From Jeotgalicoccus sp036782755 (GTDB taxonomy: Bacteria > Bacillota > Bacilli > Staphylococcales > Salinicoccaceae): 64,000 bases of DNA. Shown in pieces: positions 43,053 to 51,560 of the stretch. The stretch covers positions 5,158 through 69,157 of the forward strand of contig DAIPYL010000004.1 in assembly GCA_036782755.1 (NCBI GenBank). Reading direction: 5' to 3'. A program made the position numbers and the translations under genes. Position 1 is the stretch's first letter; each line of letters begins with the position of its first letter. A model generated the notes under the pieces. That model saw nothing but the letters and a program-made list of their open reading frames with translations. It did no database searches and was not told the DNA's origin.

Positions 43053-43514
43053 AGAACCGTCTAAATTTTTAGACTTTAAATACTCCACGCATTTGTCAAT
43101 GTGGTCGTAGCCAAGTTTCTTCATCAGAAAATAACTGATCAATGCTGTCGAGCCCTGCGTCACAATTGGAATCACTCCAAAACGGCCGCTGGCCTTACGG
43201 TTTTTCTTGCCGATTTTGTTCACTGCGTAACCGATAGTTTTCCGTGCGACAAATTCACCGCCGACACTGGAAATCATTACTGCAGCTCTTGTTTTCATAT
43301 CATCTGCATATTTTGAAACCTCATCGTGTGTAATATCGAATATCTCTTCTATATCATCCGTAAGTTCATTCAGCAGTTTCATGTCTGTACCTACATCCAG
43401 CAGTGGAATCGGCAGTGCTGCCGCCAGTGCTGATGTTCCTGCTTTTGATTTTACAAGCTCACGCGCTTCTGCAGCACGTTCTTCTATTTGTGTATTTGTT
43501 AATGGGCCAGTCAT
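43044..43514 (-). CDS. Small protein with DUF697-like features
   Basis: The product is 156 residues from ATG 43514, chosen because AAAGGAG lies eight bases upstream; a TTG two codons earlier is less well spaced. A first half with AALPIPLLDVGTDMKLL is followed by a conserved-looking Gly/Ala-rich region (SVGGEFVARKTIGYAVNKIGKK) and IPIVTQGSTALISYFLMKKLG near the end. This pattern is reminiscent of DUF697 domains, which associate with GTPases and membranes. The assignment is tentative, and its function is unknown. It lies between hutG and ptsH. Confidence 0.6.
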   Translation of the reverse strand: MTGPLTNTQIEERAAEARELVKSKAGTSALAAALPIPLLDVGTDMKLLNELTDDIEEIFDITHDEVSKYADDMKTRAAVMISSVGGEFVARKTIGYAVNKIGKKNRKASGRFGVIPIVTQGSTALISYFLMKKLGYDHIDKCVEYLKSKNLDGSVQ

Positions 43515-43578
43515 AGTCAATACTCCTTTATCTGTAAAGTTATATTATATGCTATACCCGTTTTTCAATTTTTCGAAC

Positions 43579-44472
43579 TTAATATGACTGTCTGACCGTT
43601 AAAAATTTATACAGAATACTCGCAGCCATTGCACTCGTCCGGTCATTCTGATCGAGCGGCGGAGATACTTCCGAAATATCGAAACTTTTCAGATTCGGAA
43701 GTACTGCAAATTTACTGATAAGATTATGAATTTCTGCTGCCGTAAAACCATTTGGACTTGGTGCACTGACACCCGGTGCGATTGCCTGCTGAAGCGAATC
43801 CATGCACAGCGTCATCAGCACTGCATCATAATCTTCGAGCGCCGCAGCGACCTTTTCTGCTGCATCCGTGTCGCGCACTTCATCTATCGAGTAGTATTTA
43901 ACGCCGAATTTATCAGCAGTATCATAGAGCGTTTGTGTATTGCCCTGCGGCTGCAGTCCGAGACAATAGTAATCCACTGCTTTATCCGCTGATAAAATCT
44001 GATGAAACATCGTTCCGGATGATGGTGTTTCGTCACGGAGATCAAAGTGTGCATCGAAGTTAACGATTGCAATCTTTCCGCTGAACGCCTGTCTTGCGCC
44101 AAGATAATGCCCGTAAAATGTTTCATGTCCTCCGCCGATAATTAACGGGAAACTGTTTTTTTTATAAATGTCATTAAGAACATTCCCTAAACTCTGCTGG
44201 GACTCTTCCAGGTTCTCAGTGCCGATAATTGTTCCTGCATCATATAATTCATCAGTAAATGCATAAGAACCCATTTTTTCACGTACTTTAAACGGTCCCT
44301 CTGCAGCTCCGGGAGTTCCTTTATTCCTCTTTACACCTTCATCAGAACTGAATCCCGTTATAACCGGTACACCCGGTTCACCGTTGTATTCTTTAACAAT
44401 CTGATGAATTCTTTCATGAACTGACTTATCATCTGTACGTCCGCTGTAGTTAAATTTTTCTGTCCGGTTCAT
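43579..44472 (-). CDS. hutG: Formimidoylglutamase (arginase family)
   Basis: HutG hydrolyses N-formimidoyl-glutamate to glutamate and formamide in histidine degradation. The 297 residues contain the Mn2+-binding motifs of the ureohydrolase family: GGGHETFYG (about 113-121), NFDAHFDLR (about 138-146), and MDSLQQAIAPGVSAPSPNGF (about 219-238), with the last block typical of HutG rather than of arginase. No other hut genes are nearby. It starts inside the end of the upstream membrane protein gene (23-base overlap). Confidence 0.88.
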   Translation of the reverse strand: MNRTEKFNYSGRTDDKSVHERIHQIVKEYNGEPGVPVITGFSSDEGVKRNKGTPGAAEGPFKVREKMGSYAFTDELYDAGTIIGTENLEESQQSLGNVLNDIYKKNSFPLIIGGGHETFYGHYLGARQAFSGKIAIVNFDAHFDLRDETPSSGTMFHQILSADKAVDYYCLGLQPQGNTQTLYDTADKFGVKYYSIDEVRDTDAAEKVAAALEDYDAVLMTLCMDSLQQAIAPGVSAPSPNGFTAAEIHNLISKFAVLPNLKSFDISEVSPPLDQNDRTSAMAASILYKFLTVRQSY

Positions 44473-45706
44473 TTTTATCTTCCCCTTTAAATTCCTTAAA
44501 TATGCTGATTATCAGTAACGGTGTCAGCAGCAAGACGAGAAATACGTTGAATGGTAAAATAAACAGAGATAATTCCACCTCTTTAAACAATGTTATATAA
44601 AGACTCACTGTTACATTGAGCCAGAGTATAAAAATCACAATCATCTGGCGGTGATAGTATTTGTTTTTCACCAGATTCATTATTGTAAATACTAAATATA
44701 ATACTGCCAGTACGAGAGTAATAAAAAGATTAACCCATTCGTAAATAGTCTGCATCTGATTTAATCTGAAATAGCCTTCAACAAAAACACCGTTGCGGTT
44801 ATTGAATTCCAGAAAAACGAATATCAGTACGATAATTCCGAAGAGTATTTCAAGATAGTTTACTTTAAACCATGACGGCAGATCTGTTTCAAAGAACCGC
44901 TTCAGCTTATCCAGAATTCTATTGCGGAAATCGTATAATTTCTGCGAGAACCCCAAATATTTGTCAGGTGTAAAGTTCATTTTTTTGCTCTTCTTGTTTA
45001 ATCTCGATAATTTTTCAGGCTCTTCAGCTGCAGGTTTCTTCAGCAGGTTGTTTGCTTTAAGCATGAACACTCCTACCCAGAGAGCCATAAACGACGATAT
45101 CCAGACGAGTGCAAAGAATAAATTAATGGACAATACATCTGTCGGCGTAATGGTTGACTCTATATTTGAATACACCGCATTTTGAGTAAAGAAATAAGCG
45201 ATGCCGTAAAACAGCAGAATAATCATGTAGTGTTCTTTACGATGTTCAGGATTTAAATATTCATTAAATACACTGAACAGTAAATGTATGATGAATGCGA
45301 CTAGAAACAGCATTGCCCATAAACCATACGCCTGAGTCATTAATATTGTCGTAACGATAAACAGAACAAGCGACAGGCCGATAAAGAAAAATGTGAGCGG
45401 CACGTCGTATTTAGTAGTGCTGTTAATCCACGAGCCTACTTTGAACATAAACAGTCCAAATAAAATAATAAGTATGCCCGCAATAATCGGAAATCCTCCA
45501 ATCATTACAGACAGCATATTTGATACTTCTACAAAGAATGCATTGATCAAATCAAATATTGTTTCTATCTTGTCTTCTTCTACGGGTACTTCTTCATTTC
45601 TAATCTGACCGGTGTTAAATAAAATAAAAAGACCTAAAATAATAAAAAATACACCGAGTATAAAACTTATAATCACTTCACTGCGATTTCTCAATTTACT
45701 TATCAT
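44450..45706 (-). CDS. Polytopic membrane protein of unknown function
   Basis: I place the start at ATG 45706, with GGAG nine bases upstream, giving 418 residues; a frame to 45781 lacks such a site. There are about ten membrane helices and a basic cytoplasmic loop of about 70 residues (roughly 220-290) rich in Lys/Phe (KLSRLNKKSKKMNF). I recognise no transporter or enzyme motif. Its end overlaps hutG by 23 bases, so the two are cotranscribed. Confidence 0.7.
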   Translation of the reverse strand: MISKLRNRSEVIISFILGVFFIILGLFILFNTGQIRNEEVPVEEDKIETIFDLINAFFVEVSNMLSVMIGGFPIIAGILIILFGLFMFKVGSWINSTTKYDVPLTFFFIGLSLVLFIVTTILMTQAYGLWAMLFLVAFIIHLLFSVFNEYLNPEHRKEHYMIILLFYGIAYFFTQNAVYSNIESTITPTDVLSINLFFALVWISSFMALWVGVFMLKANNLLKKPAAEEPEKLSRLNKKSKKMNFTPDKYLGFSQKLYDFRNRILDKLKRFFETDLPSWFKVNYLEILFGIIVLIFVFLEFNNRNGVFVEGYFRLNQMQTIYEWVNLFITLVLAVLYLVFTIMNLVKNKYYHRQMIVIFILWLNVTVSLYITLFKEVELSLFILPFNVFLVLLLTPLLIISIFKEFKGEDKNEPDRKI

Positions 45707-45919
45707 CGTGTCACTCCAATCGTTTCTATTATATAAAATCCAAATAAAAAAATCATTCTTCAGCATATTGATGTTTATCATTACAAAATCCGGCTATATA
45801 TTTAACTAACAGATAATAATATAAATAATGATATCAGCCAAAACTTTCGAATAATATACTTGAAATTATCCCCTGCATGATAAGGAGTAATTATATCATT
45901 TAATTGCCCATCACTCATG

Positions 45920-45953
45920 CAAAAGAGGTTAGCCAAAGCTAACCTCTTTTTTT
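45920..45953. terminator. Terminator after purD
   Basis: AAAGAGGTTAGC pairs with GCTAACCTCTTT around CAAA, with A-rich and T-rich flanks. It ends the leftward purD transcript. Confidence 0.9.
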
Positions 45954-47223
45954 AATTTATTAACATTGCACGATGCGCAATGTCTGTTCTGTAAAATATT
46001 TCATTCTTATCAAATTCAATTTCATTCACACTGCTGTATGCCGATTTAAGTGCTTCTTCAATCGTGCTTCCTGTTCCTGTAACGAGCATAACCCGGCCGC
46101 CTGAAGAAATATAATCCCCGTCCTCAGTCTGCGCCAGACCGCTGATAAAACTGCAGTCCATTATTTCTTCGGTAAAAGCGATACCGATTCCCCGTTTATA
46201 TTCATATGGATAGCCTTTTGTTGCGAGCATGACCCCGACAGTATATCCTTCTTTCCAGTCAATTTCGACCGGTTCTTTTCGCTGTACATGTTCAAGTATA
46301 CATGCAAAGTCACTGTCTATCATTGAGAGCAGCACCTGTGCCTCCGGATCACCGAAACGCGCATTATATTCCAGTACTTTAACCCCGTCATCTGTCAGCA
46401 TTGCCCCCAGATACAGCACGCCGAAATAGCTCAGCCCTTCTTTAACCATCGCTGCTGCTGTCGGTTCAATAATATTTTTAATTGCTGCCTGTCTTACTTC
46501 TTCACTGATATGCGTGACTGGTGCATATGCACCCATACCTCCGGTATTCGGTCCGTTATCTTTACCGAATGCACTCTTGTGATCCTGTGCAATCACTTCA
46601 AATGTATGAGTGTATTCCTCATTAACCATTACCATTAATGAGAATTCCTCTCCTTCCAGATACTCTTCTATAAGGAGCGGTTCCATTACGCCTCCATCAG
46701 ACAGTACAGCGAGCTCTTTCAGCGCTTTCAAACCTTCTTCTCTCGAGTGTATAATAACAACGCCCTTACCTTCTGACAGGCCGTCTTTTTTAATTACATA
46801 CGGCGGTACCGCCGTTTCAATATATTGTTCAGCTTCATCATAACTTTCAAACACTTTGAAATCAGCTGTAGGAATATTATATTTTTTAAGCAGATTCTTT
46901 GTGAATGATTTACTTGTTTCCATACGTGCTTCTTTTTTACGCGGTCCGAAAACAGTAAGTCCGTACTCATCAATTAAGAAATCTGCAAGGCCAAGTGATA
47001 ATGGTCCGGCATCCCCTATGATGACCCAGTCCACCTGTTTTTCAATACAAATTCCTGCAATCGCGTCGAAATCATCTTCATTGACGCGGTACATTACTTC
47101 GCATATTTCGCGCATTCCTGCATTCCCCGGTATTGCATAAATATTATCAACACTTTTTGAATTTGCCAACATCTTGACAATGGCATGTTCTCTGCCGCCC
47201 TTGCCAATTACCGCAACGTTCAT
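45952..47223 (-). CDS. purD: Phosphoribosylamine-glycine ligase
   Basis: PurD joins phosphoribosylamine and glycine with ATP to make GAR, the second step of purine synthesis. The 423 residues are an ATP-grasp enzyme: VAVIGKGGREHAI at the start, EEYLEGEEFSLM (about 209-220), GPNTGGMGAYAP (about 245-256) and EYNARFGDPEAQ (about 293-304). In Staphylococcus purD ends the long pur operon that follows folD; here it stands alone and is divergent from folD. Confidence 0.95.
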   Translation of the reverse strand: MNVAVIGKGGREHAIVKMLANSKSVDNIYAIPGNAGMREICEVMYRVNEDDFDAIAGICIEKQVDWVIIGDAGPLSLGLADFLIDEYGLTVFGPRKKEARMETSKSFTKNLLKKYNIPTADFKVFESYDEAEQYIETAVPPYVIKKDGLSEGKGVVIIHSREEGLKALKELAVLSDGGVMEPLLIEEYLEGEEFSLMVMVNEEYTHTFEVIAQDHKSAFGKDNGPNTGGMGAYAPVTHISEEVRQAAIKNIIEPTAAAMVKEGLSYFGVLYLGAMLTDDGVKVLEYNARFGDPEAQVLLSMIDSDFACILEHVQRKEPVEIDWKEGYTVGVMLATKGYPYEYKRGIGIAFTEEIMDCSFISGLAQTEDGDYISSGGRVMLVTGTGSTIEEALKSAYSSVNEIEFDKNEIFYRTDIAHRAMLIN

Positions 47224-47394
47224 AATTATTCCCCTTTCATACTGTCACACTTATGTAATATGAACTTAATATCAGTATAACTTAAATAGATAAACACTAC
47301 TAATTTCTTAGTGCAGACATTAAACGATATCTATAGCTTTTTCTTATGTTTTTCGAGATAATGGAATAGACAAACTTTTAGGGAGGATTTTTTT

Positions 47395-48246
47395 ATGACT
47401 GCAGAATTATTAAACGGCCGCGAAATCGCTAAAGACTACCGTGCCGGATTACAAAGTGAAGTTGAAAAATTAAAATCACAGGGAATTGTACCAAATCTTA
47501 CAGTAGTTATTGTTGGAAACGACGGCGCTTCATTAAGTTACGTCCGTTCTAAAAACAAAGCTGCTGAAAAAGTCGGGATGGAATCTTCTATCGTCCACCT
47601 TGATGAAGATACTTCGGAAGAAGAAGTACTTGCAGCAGTTGAAAAACTTAACAATGATGACAAAGTAAACGGTATTCTTGTACAGGTTCCGCTGCCTTCA
47701 CAAGTAGATGAAAATAAAGTATTGGAAGCAATCGCTCCCCATAAAGATGTAGACGGATTCAGCCCTGTTAATATCGGACGTCTGTACACTGGCCAGCGTA
47801 CATTTGTACCTTGTACACCGCTTGGCATAATGGAATTACTGAAGCACACAGGTTCACTTGAAGGTAAATCTGTTGCTGTTATCGGACGTTCACACATTGT
47901 CGGACAGCCGGTTGCTAAACTGCTGACTAATGAGAACGCAACAGTAACACTGATGCACTCGCGCACTAAAGATATGGTTGCACAGCTTAAAAACTTCGAT
48001 ATTGTCGTAAGTGCTGTAGGTAAACCGGGTCTTATTAAAGGCTCTGACTTAAAAGAAGGCGCAATTGTTATCGATGTAGGTAACACAGTGGTCGATGAAA
48101 AATTAGTCGGCGATGTTGATTTCGAAAGTGCTAAAGAAGTAGCAAGCTACATTACGCCTGTTCCAGGCGGTGTTGGTCCACTAACAATTACAATGGTATT
48201 AAACAATACGCTGCTCGCTGCTAAATGGCATAACGAAGAAAAATAA
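47395..48246 (+). CDS. folD: Methylenetetrahydrofolate dehydrogenase/cyclohydrolase
   Basis: FolD interconverts methylene-, methenyl- and formyl-tetrahydrofolate, supplying one-carbon units for purines. The 283 residues include YVRSKNKAAEKVG (about 50-62; catalytic Tyr and Lys), DVDGF (about 119-123), the NADP-binding IGRSHIVGQPVAKLL (about 162-176) and TPVPGGVGPLT (about 259-269). AGGGAGG lies nine bases upstream. A perfect terminator follows. Confidence 0.96.
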   Translation: MTAELLNGREIAKDYRAGLQSEVEKLKSQGIVPNLTVVIVGNDGASLSYVRSKNKAAEKVGMESSIVHLDEDTSEEEVLAAVEKLNNDDKVNGILVQVPLPSQVDENKVLEAIAPHKDVDGFSPVNIGRLYTGQRTFVPCTPLGIMELLKHTGSLEGKSVAVIGRSHIVGQPVAKLLTNENATVTLMHSRTKDMVAQLKNFDIVVSAVGKPGLIKGSDLKEGAIVIDVGNTVVDEKLVGDVDFESAKEVASYITPVPGGVGPLTITMVLNNTLLAAKWHNEEK

Positions 48247-48250
48247 GTTT

Positions 48251-48288
48251 AAAAAAGCCTCTCCGCAAATGCGGAGAGGCTTTTTTAC
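48251..48288 (+). terminator. Terminator after folD
   Basis: GCCTCTCCGC pairs with GCGGAGAGGC around AAAT, with A- and T-runs on either side; it may also end the convergent antiporter gene. Confidence 0.92.
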
Positions 48289-48341
48289 GTCTTGTATAAA
48301 ATTATTACCCTGGAATATTTATTCGGAAAATTTATTTCAGT

Positions 48342-49313
48342 TTAACCTCTGATTATAATGTAAACGAGATAGATTACATATAATAAAGCCAGTGTTCCAC
48401 CTGAAAGTCGTGAAAGTTTTCCTTTCCATAAAGCAAGAGTCATTAACACAACAGTAATAAAAATAAGTATCCATGCATCTGTAAAAAGACTTCCGCTGAC
48501 ACTCAGCGGACTGATTACTGCAGAGAGTCCCAGCACAAAGAATATATTAAATATATTACTGCCGATCAGATTGCCAAATGCCATTTCCGCCTCGCCTTTT
48601 CTGGCAGCAGCAATGGATGTTGTCAGTTCCGGCAGTGATGTACCAATTGCAACAATTGTTAAACCGACCAGAGCCTGACTCATGCCGAGTGACAGAGCGA
48701 TTGATGATGCGCTGTCTACAACGAGGTCACCGCCGAATATAATACCGGCAAGACCGACAACAAAAAGAGCAATATTTTTAAACCAGCTGCTGTCATTCCC
48801 TGCTTTTTTAGCTTCGCTGTCCTGAGTTGCTTCTTTAGTGCGGCGTGTTTTAACAAATATATAATATAAAAATAAACCGATACCTGCTAATAAAATAATT
48901 CCATCGATACGTCCTACAGCATTGGACTCAGCAGAAAATAAAAATTGGTCCGACATAAAAACAAGAAGCAATACTGCCGCAATCAATGCATAAGGGATTT
49001 CTCTTGTCTGTGTCTCCCGTTCAATTATAAGTGGTGAAATCAATACAGTCACACCAAGCATTAGAGAAATATTTATAATGTTACTTCCGACAATGTTACC
49101 AATAACCATATCACCATTGCCTTCAAGCGAAGCAATGATACTGACAACTGTTTCAGGTGCGCTTGTTCCGAGTGAGACAATTGTCAGTCCTACAATCAGT
49201 GGTGAGATATGCAGTTTTCCGGCTATTGACGACGCTCCCTCGACAAAATAATCCGCGCCTTTAATCAGTAAGATAAATCCCACTATTAATAATACATAAG
49301 TCAAATTTCCCAC
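48342..49313 (-). CDS. Calcium/sodium antiporter (CaCA family, YrbG-like)
   Basis: This is a cation exchanger with two inverted five-helix repeats. The ion-binding alpha repeats are clear: SLGTSAPETVVSI (about 47-59) with GNIVGSNIINI, and AIGTSLPELTTSI (about 217-229) with GNLIGSNIFNI. The hydrophilic loop of about 25 residues in the middle (KTRRTKEATQDSEAKKAGND) separates the halves. Length is 323 residues. Na+/Ca2+ exchange is the family activity; the specificity here is not shown. It stands alone. Confidence 0.9.
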   Translation of the reverse strand: MGNLTYVLLIVGFILLIKGADYFVEGASSIAGKLHISPLIVGLTIVSLGTSAPETVVSIIASLEGNGDMVIGNIVGSNIINISLMLGVTVLISPLIIERETQTREIPYALIAAVLLLVFMSDQFLFSAESNAVGRIDGIILLAGIGLFLYYIFVKTRRTKEATQDSEAKKAGNDSSWFKNIALFVVGLAGIIFGGDLVVDSASSIALSLGMSQALVGLTIVAIGTSLPELTTSIAAARKGEAEMAFGNLIGSNIFNIFFVLGLSAVISPLSVSGSLFTDAWILIFITVVLMTLALWKGKLSRLSGGTLALLYVIYLVYIIIRG

Positions 49314-49396
49314 TCCATTTCCGAACTATTCTTGGTCGTTAAGACTGTAATGTGCTAAAATTAAAAAAAGTATTGTGAATACAGAGGTGTAATTAA

Positions 49397-50125
49397 ATGA
49401 ATGCAAATACGCTCATAAAATTTATGATTGGTGCACTTCCAGTCGCTCCGATTATCAGTGATTTTGTCGATACCGATATAGAGGAAATTGCTGACAGCCC
49501 CGACAGTGCTTATGCCGATTACAATGGTCCGACGATGAAACAGGAAATCGACAGTCACAGCGGCAATATACCTGCCATCAAAGGTGTCAGCAATATAAAT
49601 GTTAAAACAGGCAGTGATTTCGATCCCCTGGCCGGAGTTTACGCTCTGGATAATCAGGATGGAAATATTACCGGTAATTTAGAAGTAGCAAATAACAGTG
49701 TCAATACGAACACTCCCGGTACTTACAGTGTAACTTACCGTGTGGAAAATGCACGCGGCGGTTATTACGAACATGTACGTCAAGTCACTGTATCCAATGC
49801 TGAAAGCGATCCTGTACCGCTTATCCCGCCAACTGCCGAACAGCTCGGTGAAAGTAATCAGGATAGCAGTTCAGAATCAGCTGCGGAAACAAGCAACTCC
49901 GCAGTTTTCATCGGTGTTGAAGATTTAACTATCTCCACCGGTGAGCCGTTTGATCCGAAAGACGGTGTCCGTGTACTGGACATTGACGGTACTGATATCA
50001 GCAATGAGCTGTATATATCAGGTGAAGTTGACACTGAAACTCCCGGTGAATATACGATTGCCTATGCTGTCTTCGACAGTTTTGGCGATCCGGTTGCTGA
50101 TGCACGCACGATTACAGTTGAATAA
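49397..50125 (+). CDS. Protein with two bacterial Ig-like (DUF5011-type) domains
   Basis: The 242 residues hold two domains of about 75 residues (about 60-135 and 170-242), each with the pattern GV-x-I-x-TG-x-FDP-x-GV-x-LD, then D/I-x-GTY/EY-x-V/I-x-Y. A Ser/Glu-rich linker separates them. Such domains usually occur on surface proteins. The N-terminus has a short hydrophobic stretch (FMIGALPVAPIIS, about 9-21) after a single Lys, which could be a weak signal peptide; there is no LPXTG motif and no lipobox. It stands alone, convergent to the DJ-1 family gene. The function is unknown. Confidence 0.7.
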   Translation: MNANTLIKFMIGALPVAPIISDFVDTDIEEIADSPDSAYADYNGPTMKQEIDSHSGNIPAIKGVSNINVKTGSDFDPLAGVYALDNQDGNITGNLEVANNSVNTNTPGTYSVTYRVENARGGYYEHVRQVTVSNAESDPVPLIPPTAEQLGESNQDSSSESAAETSNSAVFIGVEDLTISTGEPFDPKDGVRVLDIDGTDISNELYISGEVDTETPGEYTIAYAVFDSFGDPVADARTITVE

Positions 50126-50135
50126 TATTAAATGA

Positions 50136-50170
50136 ACAAGCTGCAGCGGATGTCCGCTGCAGCCTTTATT
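50136..50170. terminator. Terminator between the Ig-like gene and the DJ-1 family gene
   Basis: GCTGCAGCGGA is followed by TG and then its complement TCCGCTGCAGC; T-rich flank at the right side. Confidence 0.75.
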
Positions 50171-50173
50171 TAT

Positions 50174-50686
50174 TTAGCCTAATTGTCTTTTAATTTCAGC
50201 ATTAAATTGATCCAGATCATCAGGTGTACGGCTGGTAGCCAGATTGCCGCAAACTGCGAGCGCACTGTCTTCCCATTTCGCTCCTGCATTGATTAAATCA
50301 TTTTTAACATTTTTTACACTCGTAATTTTTCTGTCTTTCAGTAATCCTGTATCTACCAGCAGCTGAGGTCCGTGGCAAATCGCGAATACCGGCTTGTCTT
50401 CTTCAAGAAAGTGTTTTGCAAAATTTCCGAAACGGTCTTCTTTGTCGCCGCGCAAACTGTCAGGTGAAAATCCGCCCGGAATTAATAAAGCATCGTAGTC
50501 GGCCGGAGTTACTTCGCCAATAGCTTTATCCGCTTGGAATTTACCGCCTTTTTTGCCTTCGACAGTTGAACCATCCGGCGATATAAGAATTACTTCGTGT
50601 CCAGCTTTTTCGATTTCTTCTTTAGGACTTGTATATTCAATATCTTCGACTAAATCTGTCATAATAACAGCTACTTTTTTTTTCAT
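50174..50686 (-). CDS. DJ-1/PfpI family protein (YfkM-like general stress protein)
   Basis: The 170 residues have the class I glutamine-amidotransferase-like fold with the nucleophile Cys in FAICHGPQLL (Cys about 103), GGFSPDSLRGD and the conserved Glu in EEIEKAGHEV (about 23-30). Family members include YfkM of B. subtilis, proteases and protein/nucleotide deglycases (YhbO). A sigma-B-like promoter lies upstream, fitting a general stress role. The ATG has GGAGGA nine bases upstream. Confidence 0.88.
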   Translation of the reverse strand: MKKKVAVIMTDLVEDIEYTSPKEEIEKAGHEVILISPDGSTVEGKKGGKFQADKAIGEVTPADYDALLIPGGFSPDSLRGDKEDRFGNFAKHFLEEDKPVFAICHGPQLLVDTGLLKDRKITSVKNVKNDLINAGAKWEDSALAVCGNLATSRTPDDLDQFNAEIKRQLG

Positions 50687-50725
50687 AAATTAATTCCTCC
50701 TGTAATTTTTATTCTAATACATATT

Positions 50726-50750
50726 CTTCCCTATTAACTGTATTATAAAC
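50726..50750 (-). promoter_or_regulatory. Sigma-B-like promoter for the DJ-1 family gene
   Basis: On the minus strand GTTTAT and GGGAAG are separated by 13 bases; the sigma-B consensus is GTTTWW-N13-15-GGGWAW, so only the last base differs. It lies 40 bases before the start codon. Confidence 0.6.
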
Positions 50751-50753
50751 ATA

Positions 50754-50785
50754 AAAACAGCGCCGGCGTCCGGCGCTGTTTTGCA
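50754..50785 (-). terminator. Terminator after the lipoprotein gene
   Basis: AACAGCGCCGG pairs with CCGGCGCTGTT with a three-base loop, followed by T-rich sequence on the minus strand. Confidence 0.85.
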
Positions 50786-50790
50786 AATTT

Positions 50791-51462
50791 TTATTTTGCT
50801 GTCACCAGCGATTCATTCTTGAGAGAAAGTTCCTCATTAATTTCTTTTACTTCTTTTAAATAACGATTGCTGTTGCTGATATGAATATCCATAAATGCCT
50901 GATGCGAAACTTCATCGCTTCCGAGCATGGATTTAAATTCGATAACCGCAAGCGTCCGGTTGGAGATTGCGAGCAGCAGAGCATCTTTGATTTCCTGTAT
51001 TCCCAGCTGTTCATATCTCGTCAGATTATCAGATACTGAAATTTTTTCGACCTCTTCCTGGAGTTCGGCATAACTCTTATTCAGGTTTGTAATTTCATCA
51101 GCTGCATACTCTACTTCCAGATTGTTAAATTGATATGCATTGTAGAGTGGAATAAAATTAGTATCCCAGACAGTATATATATCGCCATGTGTTTCATCAA
51201 TCTGTCCAAGAAGTATTTCAAGCGATTCACGGTCAGCGTTGTCTATATTATTTTTCATTAAGTTTTCAGTATCGTAATTGCCGTTGGCGGCTGTAATGTT
51301 CGATGTGTTATTTGCAGTATCTCCTGATGTCGTTATAACCAAGTTACTTGCAGTGAAATGTGTTTTGGCAACTGCCGATAAGTCTTCTGCTTTGGAAAAC
51401 TTATCGTTTTGATTACATCCGATTAGAAATAGCACAAATATAGATAATAATATTTGTCTCAA
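50791..51462 (-). CDS. Predicted lipoprotein of unknown function
   Basis: The 223-residue protein begins with a short signal and lipobox LIGC (Cys16), then has an Asn/Thr-rich segment (about 45-70) and a mainly helical, Glu-rich remainder. I do not recognise the family. The TTG start at 51462 is supported by GTGAGG six to seven bases upstream. It is transcribed alone between the DASS transporter and the DJ-1 family gene. Confidence 0.65.
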   Translation of the reverse strand: MRQILLSIFVLFLIGCNQNDKFSKAEDLSAVAKTHFTASNLVITTSGDTANNTSNITAANGNYDTENLMKNNIDNADRESLEILLGQIDETHGDIYTVWDTNFIPLYNAYQFNNLEVEYAADEITNLNKSYAELQEEVEKISVSDNLTRYEQLGIQEIKDALLLAISNRTLAVIEFKSMLGSDEVSHQAFMDIHISNSNRYLKEVKEINEELSLKNESLVTAK

Positions 51463-51560
51463 GTTAGGACCTCACAAACAATGTCTTTTCATTTCGTTCA
51501 TAAAGTATTGTAACACAGTTGTAACTTTGTTGAAATATAATATTTAATTCCGTATTTTCA

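Noticed and set aside
47224..47394. PurR-type operators in the purD-folD gap
   Set aside because: Only short pieces such as ATGAACTTAAT resemble the PurBox, without the paired arrangement needed.
47538..48086. 182-codon minus-strand frame inside folD
   Set aside because: It lies fully inside a well-conserved gene and shows no protein-like pattern or start signal.
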